A DNA stretch of 13,556 bases from Verrucomicrobiota bacterium (GTDB taxonomy: Bacteria; Verrucomicrobiota; Verrucomicrobiia; Chthoniobacterales; Xiphinematobacteraceae): NCBI GenBank assembly GCA_003176035.1, contig PSRL01000112.1, positions 1 through 13,556 of the forward strand. Reading direction: 5' to 3'. Under the pieces are notes generated by a model. That model ran no database searches. It worked only from the letters and a program-made list of their open reading frames with translations, and had not been told where the DNA came from. Of the stretch, positions 5,835 through 13,329 are shown one piece after another (the first letter of the stretch is position 1; each line of letters starts with the position of its first letter). Made by a program: the position numbers and the translations under genes.

Positions 5835-7529
5835 TTATTTCTTTTTTTTGCTATCACCAGGACGATATTCTTCTTCAGCCACTTGGAATGCTTGTGCCAA
5901 GCCTACCATGTCCTCACCGGGCCTGAGGTTGTCGAGAGCTTCGCTTTCGCGGCGTAACGCCTCTTCGCTATAGCCAGCGGCTTTAATGGAAAGGCCTATG
6001 CGGCGTTCCGTTTTATCGACTTTGATGACGCGCGCTTCCACTTCTTCGCCCACCTTAAGGATATCTTTAACGCGTTCCACATGATCTTCTCGGATTTGGG
6101 AGATGTGAACTAGCCCGTCAATATCACCTTCTAGCTGAACAAAGGCTCCGAAGTTGGTAATTTTGGTGATAGTGCCTTTGACAAGGTCTCCGATACGGAA
6201 ACGGGTTTCGATGTCTTTCCATGGATCTTCTTCAAGCTGTTTGTAGCCGAGGCTGATACGTTGGTTGGATTTGTCAATATCGATGACAACCGCTTCGATC
6301 TGCTGTCCCTTTTGGAGAATTTCACTGGGATGATTGATTTTCCGGGTCCAGCTCAGATCCGAGACGTGAACCATTCCATCGATTCCGTCTTCCAGCTCAA
6401 CGAAGACACCGTAAGCGGTCATATTCCGGACTTTTCCGGAGACCTGCTTGCCGATGATATACCGTTGCTCGATTTCATCCCAAGGATTGGGTTCCAGCTG
6501 ACGGACTCCAAGGGAAATTTTCTGTTCGTCCTTGTTTACACCAAGGACTACTGCTTCGACTTCTTGGCTGAGAGTGAGAACATCCGAGGGTCTGGCAATC
6601 CGTTTAGTCCAGGAGAGTTCGGAAACGTGAATGAGGCCTTCGACTCCTTCTTCGATTTGGACGAATGCCCCATAAGGCATGAGATTAGTAATTTTGCCCT
6701 TGATGGTGCGTCCTACCGGGAAGCGTTCCTCAATTTTGTCCCAGGGATTGTCTTGGGTTTGTTTGAGGCCCAAAGAAACACGCTCTTTTTCCTTATTAAT
6801 ATCCAAAACAACCACTTCCAAGGATTGTCCGACTTTAAGCAAGTCGTTTGGATGGTCGACTCGAGCCCAAGAGATGTCCGTGACATGCAGCAATCCGTCG
6901 ATTCCGTCGAGGTCAATGAACGCTCCGAAATCGGTGATGTTTTTCACAGTACCCATGACCCGATCTCCGTTCTGAATGGTACTGAGGAATTTCAGACGCT
7001 TGTCAGCGCGTTCCTTTTCGATGAGCTCTCGGCGGCTGAGAACCACGTTTTTTCGATCTTCATTAATTTTTACGATTTTGAAATCGTAAACATTGCCGAC
7101 AAATTGCTGAAGATCTCTGGGCGGAGTGATATCGATTTGTGAAGCGGGGAGAAAGGCTTCCACCCCCACGTTGACAGTGAGACCGCCTTTGACGACTCCT
7201 TTGACCTTGCCACGGATGAGACCATCCCCATGGAAGACGGAAACGATTTTTTCCCAATTTTGGCGTTGTGCCGCTTTTTCTTTGGAAAGGACACACATGC
7301 CTTCCTCGTTTTCAAGCCGCTCCAAAAGAACTTCTATCTCATCACCTACTTCCACTTCATCCGGATCGTCAAATTCAGAGACAGGGATGACACCTTCTGA
7401 TTTGTATCCGATATCCACTAGAAATTCCCGGGGGCGTATTTCGAGGATAAATCCTCTAACAATACTTCCTTCTTTGTAATTCTTAACTGATTTAGCAATC
7501 AGTTCTTGCAGTTCTGCCTGTTCGGCCAT
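5835..7529 (-). CDS. rpsA: 30S ribosomal protein S1
   Basis: Full-length S1 of 564 residues, close to the usual six-domain bacterial protein of about 557. It has six OB-fold S1 repeats at roughly 19-85, 103-169, 187-255, 272-341, 358-428 and 445-513. The last four are the most regular and carry repeated signatures such as GAFIDLDGIDGLLHVTDISW, YGAFVQIEEGVEGLIHVSELSW and FGAFVQLEGDIDGLVHISQI. The first two are diverged, as expected for the ribosome-binding domains. A 50-residue acidic tail ends in four lysines encoded over an A8 run. S1 binds mRNA on the 30S subunit and helps initiation, especially on messages with poor Shine-Dalgarno sequences, which fits this window. Its own start lacks a Shine-Dalgarno sequence, as often seen for autoregulated rpsA genes. 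It is transcribed with the glutaredoxin gene from the promoter at 7702-7730. Confidence 0.98.
   Translation of the reverse strand: MAEQAELQELIAKSVKNYKEGSIVRGFILEIRPREFLVDIGYKSEGVIPVSEFDDPDEVEVGDEIEVLLERLENEEGMCVLSKEKAAQRQNWEKIVSVFHGDGLIRGKVKGVVKGGLTVNVGVEAFLPASQIDITPPRDLQQFVGNVYDFKIVKINEDRKNVVLSRRELIEKERADKRLKFLSTIQNGDRVMGTVKNITDFGAFIDLDGIDGLLHVTDISWARVDHPNDLLKVGQSLEVVVLDINKEKERVSLGLKQTQDNPWDKIEERFPVGRTIKGKITNLMPYGAFVQIEEGVEGLIHVSELSWTKRIARPSDVLTLSQEVEAVVLGVNKDEQKISLGVRQLEPNPWDEIEQRYIIGKQVSGKVRNMTAYGVFVELEDGIDGMVHVSDLSWTRKINHPSEILQKGQQIEAVVIDIDKSNQRISLGYKQLEEDPWKDIETRFRIGDLVKGTITKITNFGAFVQLEGDIDGLVHISQIREDHVERVKDILKVGEEVEARVIKVDKTERRIGLSIKAAGYSEEALRRESEALDNLRPGEDMVGLAQAFQVAEEEYRPGDSKKKK
5838..5852 (-). 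other. A-AAA-AAG slippery heptamer at the end of rpsA
   Basis: On the coding strand the last sense codons of rpsA read AGC AAA AAA AAG AAA, an eight-A run followed by G. It contains the heptamer A-AAA-AAG in the zero frame, the best known bacterial -1 slippery sequence. A -1 shift would add five residues and stop at TGA 5826-5824, overlapping the glutaredoxin ATG (ATGA). Whether slippage occurs cannot be told from sequence. Confidence 0.4.
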
Positions 7530-7562
7530 ATTGGGTGAATTGTTTCTTTAGGTATTTATACG

Positions 7563-7695
7563 GAAGCTATTAGGGCTTCTGTAACGTTGTATCGCAGCAA
7601 CAGACGACTTCCGGCTGAAGGATGATTCAGGGAATTAACGCACCCAGCCTTCTGATTCAGTCTTTTCCCTATACGATAGGAAAACGGCCGCGAAT
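7563..7695 (-). promoter_or_regulatory. Structured rpsA leader
   Basis: The predicted rpsA message begins near 7695, giving a leader of about 165 nt. It contains a hairpin near its 5' end (TTTT plus CCTAT at 7663-7672 with ATAGG plus AAAA at 7676-7684, one bulged C). There is also a CTTC/GAAG hairpin at 7608-7620 and a GAAGC/GCTTC hairpin at 7563-7579. The start codon region itself is unstructured and has no Shine-Dalgarno sequence. Such a leader could carry S1 autoregulation, as described for other rpsA genes; this is inference. Confidence 0.4.
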
Positions 7696-7701
7696 TGAAT
7701 A

Positions 7702-7730
7702 TTATTACTACTCCGCCGCCCCTCAATCAA
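7702..7730 (-). promoter_or_regulatory. rpsA promoter
   Basis: TTGATT (7730-7725) and TAATAA (7707-7702) on the minus strand are separated by exactly 17 bases. The site lies just beyond the opcA stop and about 170 bases upstream of the rpsA ATG, with no other good candidate nearer the gene. Confidence 0.55.
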
Positions 7731-7747
7731 GGACTTTTGTTGGCGGT

Positions 7748-8803
7748 CTAGGAAGGGGAGAGGAGGGGGAGTACCAGGTTCAACGCCTTGCAGTAGAGGG
7801 GGTGTTTTCCGGAGCGGCCGAGTTCTTCGATCAAAATGTCGGACACAGACTCTTTTCCAGCTGCAATCAGGTGTTCAGCGGAAGGAAGCCCCGGACCCTC
7901 TGTCTTAACTTGATAGAATTCCGACCCTTCCGGCCGTCGAATCCGGAAAGACACATTTTCGGTTTGCACTGCTAAATGACAGTGGCTGATGAGAGGACCA
8001 TCTTTTTCTTCAAGTCGAAAGGCAATGTGTTTTCCATCGGAGGAAAGGAAAAAATGAGACGAATCGGAGCATTGGAGAGTCCATTTTAGCTGGGTGGCGA
8101 TCCAGCCTAGCAGCAGGAGTCCCGCCGTCCGAAAGCCAGGGGCGTGGTGGATTTCGATTTGAGTGATTATCCGGAGATACGGAAGTGCGGTGGGGGTGTC
8201 GAAAAGGCTGGAGATGGCGAAGCGAGCATGCAACAGCCGTGCCCAGCTCAGATCGCAGAGGACAATTCGATGCGCCGCCGATGCGGCAATTTCTTGAATG
8301 CTCTTACTTTGAGTCTTGGGTTCTTTCCATGTGCAGCTGTCAAAGATCAAGCGATCCACCAGCCTCCAAAGGTCAACGTCAATTTTTGCAGGGAATTCCG
8401 TTTGCCACCAGAAGCAGAAGGGCAAGTCGGAATCCAGGTGAGAAAAAACAACACTTGTGAGCGAATTGACGGCGGTTCCTTCCAGTTGGAAGGTAATCTG
8501 TTCCGAGCAAATTTGAAGTTTCCCTTGATCGAGAGTATGGCAGTGAGCGTTGATCCAAGCTCGGGCGTTGCTTTCGCTAGCCGATGGATTGGCAAACACC
8601 GCAATGGCTCGCAGCGCATGTTTACTGGCGATCTCCGCAATCAAGTGGGTGTCGCTTTCAATTTGTTTGGCGGACTCAGTGTAGAGGACGAGATTTATTA
8701 AAGAAGCACGGGTTTTAACGCCCGCACTCTCTTCCCATAATTTGCCCAATTCTTTTTCAATGAGCCCAATTTCAACCGGTAGCCCCAGGATATCAGTGTT
8801 CAC
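7748..8803 (-). CDS. opcA: Glucose-6-phosphate dehydrogenase assembly protein OpcA
   Basis: A 351-residue protein of the OpcA family, which in cyanobacteria and actinobacteria is needed for assembly and redox-dependent activation of glucose-6-phosphate dehydrogenase. Family features seen are HALRAIAVFANP near 62-73, the aromatic strand LPFCFWWQ at 127-134 after a DSD turn (124-126), and LVDRLIFDS at 148-156. The C-terminal domain around 190-350 is less conserved. It has no signal peptide or membrane segment and is cytoplasmic. The start is GTG 8803, whose GTGA overlaps the zwf stop by 4 bases. It is preceded by GGAG at 8813-8810 with a 6-base gap, the only clear Shine-Dalgarno sequence in this window. 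Tight coupling to zwf strongly supports the assignment even though sequence similarity is modest. Confidence 0.88.
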   Translation of the reverse strand: MNTDILGLPVEIGLIEKELGKLWEESAGVKTRASLINLVLYTESAKQIESDTHLIAEIASKHALRAIAVFANPSASESNARAWINAHCHTLDQGKLQICSEQITFQLEGTAVNSLTSVVFSHLDSDLPFCFWWQTEFPAKIDVDLWRLVDRLIFDSCTWKEPKTQSKSIQEIAASAAHRIVLCDLSWARLLHARFAISSLFDTPTALPYLRIITQIEIHHAPGFRTAGLLLLGWIATQLKWTLQCSDSSHFFLSSDGKHIAFRLEEKDGPLISHCHLAVQTENVSFRIRRPEGSEFYQVKTEGPGLPSAEHLIAAGKESVSDILIEELGRSGKHPLYCKALNLVLPLLSPS

Positions 8804-10404
8804 AGACGTCTCCAGTTTGTGCCGAAGCGTTGGATGAGTCGATCTGCTTCGGATGGTCCCCAGGTTCCGGCTGAATAAACCAGTGGTTCATCTCCCGAAC
8901 GGTCCCAAAATTCACGGATAGAATCGATAAACCGCCAAGCTTCTTCCACTTCGTCTCGTCGAGCAAATAGAGTGGCATCTCCGCTCATTGCGTCCATTAA
9001 AAGTCGTTCATAGGCTTCCGGCGTTGCCTTGCCAAATGAAGTGCCATAGTGAAAATCCATTTTGACTGGTTCAATACGGACGCTGGAGCCAGGCAGTTTA
9101 GCGCTCATGCGCAGGGAGACTCCCTCATCCGGCTGAATTCGAATGACCAGAACGTTTTCATCCAGCAGTTCACTGCCTTTATTAAAGAGAACTTGGGGTA
9201 CATTCTTGAAATGGATGGCGATCTCCGTGCCCGGTTTGGGGAGCCGCTTTCCAACGCGGATAAAGAATGGCACACCCGACCAGCGCCAATTGTCGATGCT
9301 GATATGTAAGGCAACAAAGGTTTCTGTTTTTGATTCGGCATTGACTCCTTCTTCGTCCCGATAGGCGACCACCCGTTTTCCATTAATAGATCCGGCACCG
9401 TATTGTGCTCTAATAGCTCGAACGGCGACTTCATTGCCAATGATAGGTCGCAGTGAACGAAGGACTTTTACTTTTTCGTCACGAATACTGTCCGCGTCCA
9501 AATCGATTGGAGGCTCCATGGCGGTGAGGCAGAGAAGTTGCAAGAGATGGTTTTGGACCATGTCACGCAAAGCGCCTGCCCGGTCATAATAACCAGCGCG
9601 CCCTTCGACACCTAGAATTTCGCTAGCCGTGATCTGGACATGATGGATGTATCGGGAGTTCCACGCTGACTCAAAGAGTGCATTGGCAAAACGTAAAACC
9701 ATGATATTCTGAGCGGTTTCCTTTCCCAGATAATGATCAATTCGGTAGGTACCCGATTCAGGAAATGAACCTTGCACTAAGGCGTTTAAATGTTGCGCAC
9801 TGGCAAGATCCGTTCCAAAAGGCTTTTCCACAATGACTCTGGCCCAACTTCCAGGCTTTGTTGCGCTTAACCCACTGGTTCTCAGATTCTCTAGCACGAT
9901 TGCAAATTGATCGGGGGCGATGGCTAAGTAGAACAATCGATTTCCGTGTGTGCCGTTTTCGATGTCCCATTGATCTAATTTCTTAGCGAGGGCGGTGTAG
10001 CCAGCTGTATGTCCGAATTCGGTCTGGTGATAGTGGATTGAGGCCGCGAAGTGAGTCCAAAGCTCCTCATTAATTTTTTGTCGCGAAAATTTGGCAGTAG
10101 TTTCCTTGAGTTCCGCACGAAATTGGTCGTCCGATTTTTCTTTGCGCGCAAATCCAACTACCGTCAAGGCCGGTGGCAGATTCCCATCGGCATACAAATT
10201 ATAGAGTGCCGGAATCAACTTGCGATGTGTCAAATCTCCGGTAGCTCCAAAAATTACCAAAGTACACGGTTGGGGTGCAGGACGCTGGGAAAGGCCCTCT
10301 CGCAGAGGATTTTCGGCGGTATCTAATCGGGTGGATGGCATATGTGGAAGAACTTTTGGAACGGCTGACTGACAGCTGATTGTTAACTGATCGCCAGCGG
10401 ACAT
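8800..10404 (-). CDS. zwf: Glucose-6-phosphate 1-dehydrogenase
   Basis: Oxidises glucose 6-phosphate to 6-phosphogluconolactone with NADP+ (or NAD+), the entry step of the oxidative pentose phosphate pathway; cytoplasmic. Of the 534 residues, the Rossmann nucleotide-binding motif GATGDLTHRK is at 53-62, EKPFG at 193-197, and the substrate-binding and catalytic signature RIDHYLGKE at 221-229 with the catalytic His in DHYLGKE. The C-terminal domain is complete (MDFHYGTSFGKATPEAYERLLMD, then YSAGTWGPSEADRLI). The N-terminus has about 45 extra residues including NPLREGL, a feature shared with OpcA-dependent enzymes of cyanobacterial and related type. The start is ATG 10404; ATG 10341 (residue 22) is a shorter alternative, and neither has a Shine-Dalgarno sequence. 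It forms an operon with opcA through a 4-base overlap. Confidence 0.97.
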   Translation of the reverse strand: MSAGDQLTISCQSAVPKVLPHMPSTRLDTAENPLREGLSQRPAPQPCTLVIFGATGDLTHRKLIPALYNLYADGNLPPALTVVGFARKEKSDDQFRAELKETTAKFSRQKINEELWTHFAASIHYHQTEFGHTAGYTALAKKLDQWDIENGTHGNRLFYLAIAPDQFAIVLENLRTSGLSATKPGSWARVIVEKPFGTDLASAQHLNALVQGSFPESGTYRIDHYLGKETAQNIMVLRFANALFESAWNSRYIHHVQITASEILGVEGRAGYYDRAGALRDMVQNHLLQLLCLTAMEPPIDLDADSIRDEKVKVLRSLRPIIGNEVAVRAIRAQYGAGSINGKRVVAYRDEEGVNAESKTETFVALHISIDNWRWSGVPFFIRVGKRLPKPGTEIAIHFKNVPQVLFNKGSELLDENVLVIRIQPDEGVSLRMSAKLPGSSVRIEPVKMDFHYGTSFGKATPEAYERLLMDAMSGDATLFARRDEVEEAWRFIDSIREFWDRSGDEPLVYSAGTWGPSEADRLIQRFGTNWRRL

Positions 10405-10753
10405 GCAAGGGACTGTTCTGACTCGTTCATATTAACATGCCTCTCCGAAAATTAAGATGGTGGGGCAACACAAAAAGGATTTGTTGCTCCGAAGGTGCCA
10501 AATGGCTCTTTTGCTCCCAAAGCCTCCAAAGGGGGGTAAGATAGACTTCTTCCCAAAGCTATAGAACCTATTCTAAAACCCAGGGAGACCGACGTGGCAA
10601 TACCTTGGACGTTATTGACTCACTTTGGAAACACAGCCTGGCTCAAAAGGGGGGCAACCTCCTGGCAATTCCTTGCAACATGTAACTAGTTAGTTAATAA
10701 CGGCTCTAGTTGATTAATAAACCCACTGGCCATCTTAAATTAAAATATTGGTT
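10405..10753. other. Gene-free, stem-loop-rich spacer between zwf and the small membrane gene
   Basis: Divergent spacer of 349 bases with no convincing ORF. It holds a stem of nine pairs (GGGGCAACA at 10462-10470 with TGTTGCTCC at 10482-10490, 11-nt loop, one G-U in plus-strand RNA). Two short G-rich hairpins occur: CCTCC-AAA-GGGGG near 10523-10535 and GGGGG-CAA-CCTCC near 10650-10662. A 13-mer is repeated once with one mismatch (10595-10607 and 10663-10675). Just before the membrane gene is an AT-rich stretch with TTGATT at 10709-10714 and TTAAAT/TAAAAT near 10735-10746, a possible but poorly spaced promoter. No named riboswitch class is recognised. Confidence 0.45.
10462..10490 (+). other. 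Nine-pair stem-loop upstream of zwf
   Basis: GGGGCAACA and TGTTGCTCC pair over nine positions around an 11-nt loop. The one non-Watson-Crick pair is G-U if the plus strand is transcribed and A-C if the minus strand is, so the plus strand folds better. No T-run follows; function unknown. Confidence 0.4.
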
Positions 10754-11158
10754 ATGAAAGAAATCGTTTTTGCGGTTCTTGATTTTGTCCTCGGCTGGAT
10801 TGCCGGGTCCTGGTTTTTGGGAAACTTGCTCCTCATTGGCGCATTTAGCTTTCCTCTGACATTGAAAGGGCTGCAATGCGGAATTTTCAAAAATAAATTT
10901 CCTCTCATTGCGGAATGTTTTTGGATGATTGTGTGGACCGCTTGTCTGGTGGGAGCAACCATTGCTGCACAGCGTTACTTTTCTAATGCTCTGCATGCCT
11001 ATCCACTGGGTATTGGCTTGGCATTTTTGTTTGGAGTCAACCGTTCCGACGCCAGCGAAAAAAATGTGGCGGCGTATTTGCGTCTCTATGGGCGCCATAT
11101 GGATGTGCCAAGATTCGAAAGACTGCGGCCGGTTCTTTTAAAATTGCCTATCCCGTAA
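10754..11158 (+). CDS. Small predicted inner-membrane protein
   Basis: A 134-residue protein not assigned to a known family. Three hydrophobic stretches are visible at about 4-33 (VFAVLDFVLGWIAGSWFLGN onward), 55-72 (ECFWMIVWTACLVGATIA) and 83-97 (PLGIGLAFLFGV). A polar, basic C-terminal tail follows (residues 98-134, AYLRLYGRHMDVPRFERLRP). The start is taken as ATG 10754; a TTG two codons earlier is in frame. No Shine-Dalgarno sequence is seen. It is divergent from zwf and convergent to treZ, with the tandem repeat array just past its stop, and appears to be transcribed alone. Composition and codon use look like the neighbours, so it is probably a real gene. Confidence 0.65.
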   Translation: MKEIVFAVLDFVLGWIAGSWFLGNLLLIGAFSFPLTLKGLQCGIFKNKFPLIAECFWMIVWTACLVGATIAAQRYFSNALHAYPLGIGLAFLFGVNRSDASEKNVAAYLRLYGRHMDVPRFERLRPVLLKLPIP

Positions 11159-11205
11159 GGCTTATCGGAAACAAGAGACTCCCGGTCAGGCCAATGCGCC
11201 TGTGT

Positions 11206-11273
11206 GGTCAGGACGCCGGTCCGGTCAGGACGCCTGTGTGGTCAGGACGCCGGTCCGGCTAGGACGTGGCTAT
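11206..11273. repeat. 17-nt GC-rich tandem repeat array
   Basis: Four consecutive 17-base units: GGTCAGGACGCCGGTCC (11206-11222), GGTCAGGACGCCTGTGT (11223-11239), GGTCAGGACGCCGGTCC (11240-11256) and a degenerate GGCTAGGACGTGGCTAT (11257-11273). A further, longer partial copy begins at 11184 and half a copy follows at 11274. The two forms alternate, so the higher-order period is 34. Each GGACGCCGGTCC can fold on itself (GGAC/GTCC). The array fills the gap between converging genes and reaches into the treZ stop codon (11270-11272). Confidence 0.85.
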
Positions 11274-13069
11274 GGTCGAGTTAAAACAACAGAGGTAGGC
11301 CTTGCGAAAGTGAGACTTCCGGAAGCTAACTTGGGGGCACCTTGACCGCCAAAGGCTGTGTCTTCGCTGCTCAGAAGGAGCTTCCAATCGCCGGTGAACG
11401 GAATTCGATCCTCGGAAACATCCTTTCGGTGGTAGACAAGTACAAATTCGCGGTCGGTGGTGCTATAATGGATAGCGACCCCGTTTCCCCCTATTGGGGC
11501 GACTTGCCAACCGTTGCGGCAGGTGGGTCGAAAAGCTGCTTCTTGATGCCGCAGCTGCAATGAAGTGCGGTACAGATTCCAAATTTCGACATGTCCGGGT
11601 TTGCGGTATTCCGTCCAATCCAGGCGCGAGCGCTCGAAGACTTCGGGATCTTGTGGATCTGGCACGGCCACATCGCCTTGCAGGTGGGCAAATTCGCGGC
11701 GACGTCCTTCGGTAATTGCTCGTCCCAAATCGGTTTCGTGATCAGTAAAATATAGGAATGGCGTGGAAGCCGCCCATTCCTGTCCCATAAAGAGCATGGG
11801 GGTGTAGGGCAGTAGACAAAAGAACATGCTCATTGCCCGATAAGCTGCCGGTGAGATGAGTTCATGCAGGCGGTCCCCTAAGGGGCGGTTTCCGGTTTGG
11901 TCGTGATTGGAAAGATAATAAACAAAAGCTTGAGGTGGGAGGTGTCTGCTTTCTGTGCCGCGATATCGTTGCCAAAACTTGGAATGCTCTCCGCGATAGT
12001 ACCATCCATGAATTAAGGTGGAGATCAGCTCATCAATCGAGCCGTTGAAATCGCCGTAGTAGAGAGAATTTTCTCCGGTTTGACCGACTCGGATGGCATG
12101 GTGAAAATCTTCAGTCCACACTCCATCAAAACCTTTCCCTCCTTCGGAAGTAGAAGAAATGAGTTTAGCTTCATTCCGCATATCCTCCGCAATGATGTAG
12201 CCTCCGCGTGATTTTACCAAGGTGGTCATTTCCGCCAAAACATGCGGCGAAGATTCATCCATGATTTCTTGGGTGGCATCCAATCGAAAACCATCCATGT
12301 GAAAATCCTCCATCCAATAGAGCAGATTTTCAACGAAAAGTCTGCGGACTGCCGGAAGGCGAAATTGGAACCCCTTGCCCCAGGGAGTTTCATGCGTGGG
12401 GTGAAAATAATCGGTGGAAAAACGTTCCAAATGATTTCCGTCCGGCCCCAAATGATTATAGACTACGTCCAGAATTACCGCTAGTCCGCGGGTATGCGCC
12501 GCATCAATTAAAGCTCGGAAATCATCGGGAGTTCCGTAACAACGTGCCGGCGCATAAATGAGAACGCCATCGTAGCCCCAATTCCAAGAACCGGGAAAAT
12601 CCGCGATCGGCATGATTTCCAGGGCGTTTACCCCTAGATCCCTCAAAAAATCGAGGTGTTCGATGCAGCCTCGGTAGGTTCCACCAAATGCCCCGATATG
12701 GAGTTCGTATAAAACCAGATCTCGGAAGGGAGGCCGCTTCCATGAAGCGTCATGCCAGTCATAGGCTTTGGGGTCAATGACGATGCAAGGACCGTGTGGT
12801 GTAGTGTGCTGCGCTCGGGATGCAGGGTCCGGGTAGGGACCTCGATCATCTAAAAGGTACATGTACCGATCACCGGGGCGACCTTGAGGGTCTCTGCCCG
12901 TGTGATACCCTTCACTATCGCGTTTTAATGGTATTACACGAGCTGCATTCCCCGCGCTGGAATAAACTCGTGTGACCACTTCTTGAGCGCTGGGAGCCCA
13001 AAGATGGTAGGTGACCCCTTCGGGGCCGACAGTTGCACCAAGTCGTTGGTTGGGTAGATTCATGTCCAC
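11270..13069 (-). CDS. treZ: Malto-oligosyltrehalose trehalohydrolase
   Basis: Hydrolyses the alpha-1,4 bond next to the trehalose end of maltooligosyltrehalose and frees trehalose; it acts after TreY in the glycogen/maltodextrin-to-trehalose route, cytoplasmic. The 599 residues are typical for TreZ. There is an N-terminal CBM48-like beta domain (about 8-95, GVTYHLWAPSAQEV), then the GH13 barrel with DVVYNHLGPDGN at 201-212, nucleophile D264 in DGFRLDA, acid/base E295 in YIIAEDMR, and the third carboxylate D390 in NHDQTGNRPLGDR. A C-terminal beta domain follows (about 500-599). YELHIGAFGGTYRG and WNWGYDGV separate it from glycogen-branching enzyme. The start is GTG 13069 or ATG 13063. No treY or treS is in the window. 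The last codons and stop overlap the 17-nt repeat array, suggesting the 3' end was reshaped by it. Confidence 0.93.
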   Translation of the reverse strand: MDMNLPNQRLGATVGPEGVTYHLWAPSAQEVVTRVYSSAGNAARVIPLKRDSEGYHTGRDPQGRPGDRYMYLLDDRGPYPDPASRAQHTTPHGPCIVIDPKAYDWHDASWKRPPFRDLVLYELHIGAFGGTYRGCIEHLDFLRDLGVNALEIMPIADFPGSWNWGYDGVLIYAPARCYGTPDDFRALIDAAHTRGLAVILDVVYNHLGPDGNHLERFSTDYFHPTHETPWGKGFQFRLPAVRRLFVENLLYWMEDFHMDGFRLDATQEIMDESSPHVLAEMTTLVKSRGGYIIAEDMRNEAKLISSTSEGGKGFDGVWTEDFHHAIRVGQTGENSLYYGDFNGSIDELISTLIHGWYYRGEHSKFWQRYRGTESRHLPPQAFVYYLSNHDQTGNRPLGDRLHELISPAAYRAMSMFFCLLPYTPMLFMGQEWAASTPFLYFTDHETDLGRAITEGRRREFAHLQGDVAVPDPQDPEVFERSRLDWTEYRKPGHVEIWNLYRTSLQLRHQEAAFRPTCRNGWQVAPIGGNGVAIHYSTTDREFVLVYHRKDVSEDRIPFTGDWKLLLSSEDTAFGGQGAPKLASGSLTFARPTSVVLTRP

Positions 13070-13103
13070 GCTGACTGTGTCAGTTTCTTTTGGAGATCCG
13101 GGG

Positions 13104-13132
13104 ACTATAAATAGAGTCTTTTTGGACTACAA
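13104..13132 (-). promoter_or_regulatory. Putative treZ promoter
   Basis: On the minus strand, TTGTAG (13132-13127) and TATAGT (13109-13104) are separated by 17 bases. The predicted start near 13097 gives a leader of about 28 nt. The -35 box is half of a small palindrome (CTACAA-G-TTGTAG, 13127-13139), which could be an operator. Confidence 0.4.
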
Positions 13133-13140
13133 GTTGTAGC

Positions 13141-13168
13141 TTCAAAAAGTATTCTGCACACTTTTGAA
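13141..13168 (-). terminator. Hairpin after tRNA-Arg
   Basis: TTCAAAA plus GT (13141-13150, one bulged A) pairs with AC plus TTTTGAA (13160-13168) around a 9-nt loop, about 28 bases beyond the tRNA 3' end. It may end the tRNA transcript or separate it from treZ; no strong T-run follows. Confidence 0.3.
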
Positions 13169-13195
13169 GAGGATCTCAAAGAAAACTAACATGGT

Positions 13196-13270
13196 TGGTG
13201 CTCCTGCCGGGAATCGAACCCAGATTTAAGGTTTAGGAAACCTCCGTTCTATCCGTTGAACTACAGGAGC
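13196..13270 (-). tRNA. tRNA-Arg (anticodon CCT)
   Basis: Minus-strand cloverleaf. The acceptor GCTCCTG/CAGGAGC is seven perfect pairs, the D stem GTTC/GAAC, the anticodon stem GAGGT/ACCTT with loop TTCCTAA giving anticodon CCT (reads AGG), variable AAAT, and T stem CTGGG/CCCGG with loop TTCGATT. The body is 72 nt (13270-13199) including discriminator A, and CCA is encoded at 13198-13196. All arms are intact. Confidence 0.95.
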
Positions 13271-13329
13271 GGATACGGGGCTTCGGCTTTTCGCATTTTC
13301 TCCCTTGAAATGCAAGTAAAGCGGCAAAA

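Noticed and set aside
6261..7142. 293-codon plus-strand ORF opposite rpsA
   Set aside because: It is antisense to the repeated S1 domains, whose codon pattern suppresses stops on the other strand; the translation has no domain-like features.
8144..8701. 185-codon plus-strand ORF opposite opcA
   Set aside because: Shadow of opcA, which is confirmed by its family motifs and the 4-base overlap with zwf.
10383..10430. 15-codon upstream ORF overlapping the zwf start
   Set aside because: It has an ATG and is out of frame with zwf, but shows no regulatory codon run and could easily be chance.
10706..11098. 130-codon minus-strand ORF opposite the small membrane gene
   Set aside because: The plus-strand frame has clear membrane segments and a basic tail; the minus frame is Lys/Asn/Gln-rich with no pattern.
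11184..11273. Possible CRISPR array
   Set aside because: The units are contiguous 17-mers without unique spacers, so this is a tandem repeat and not CRISPR.
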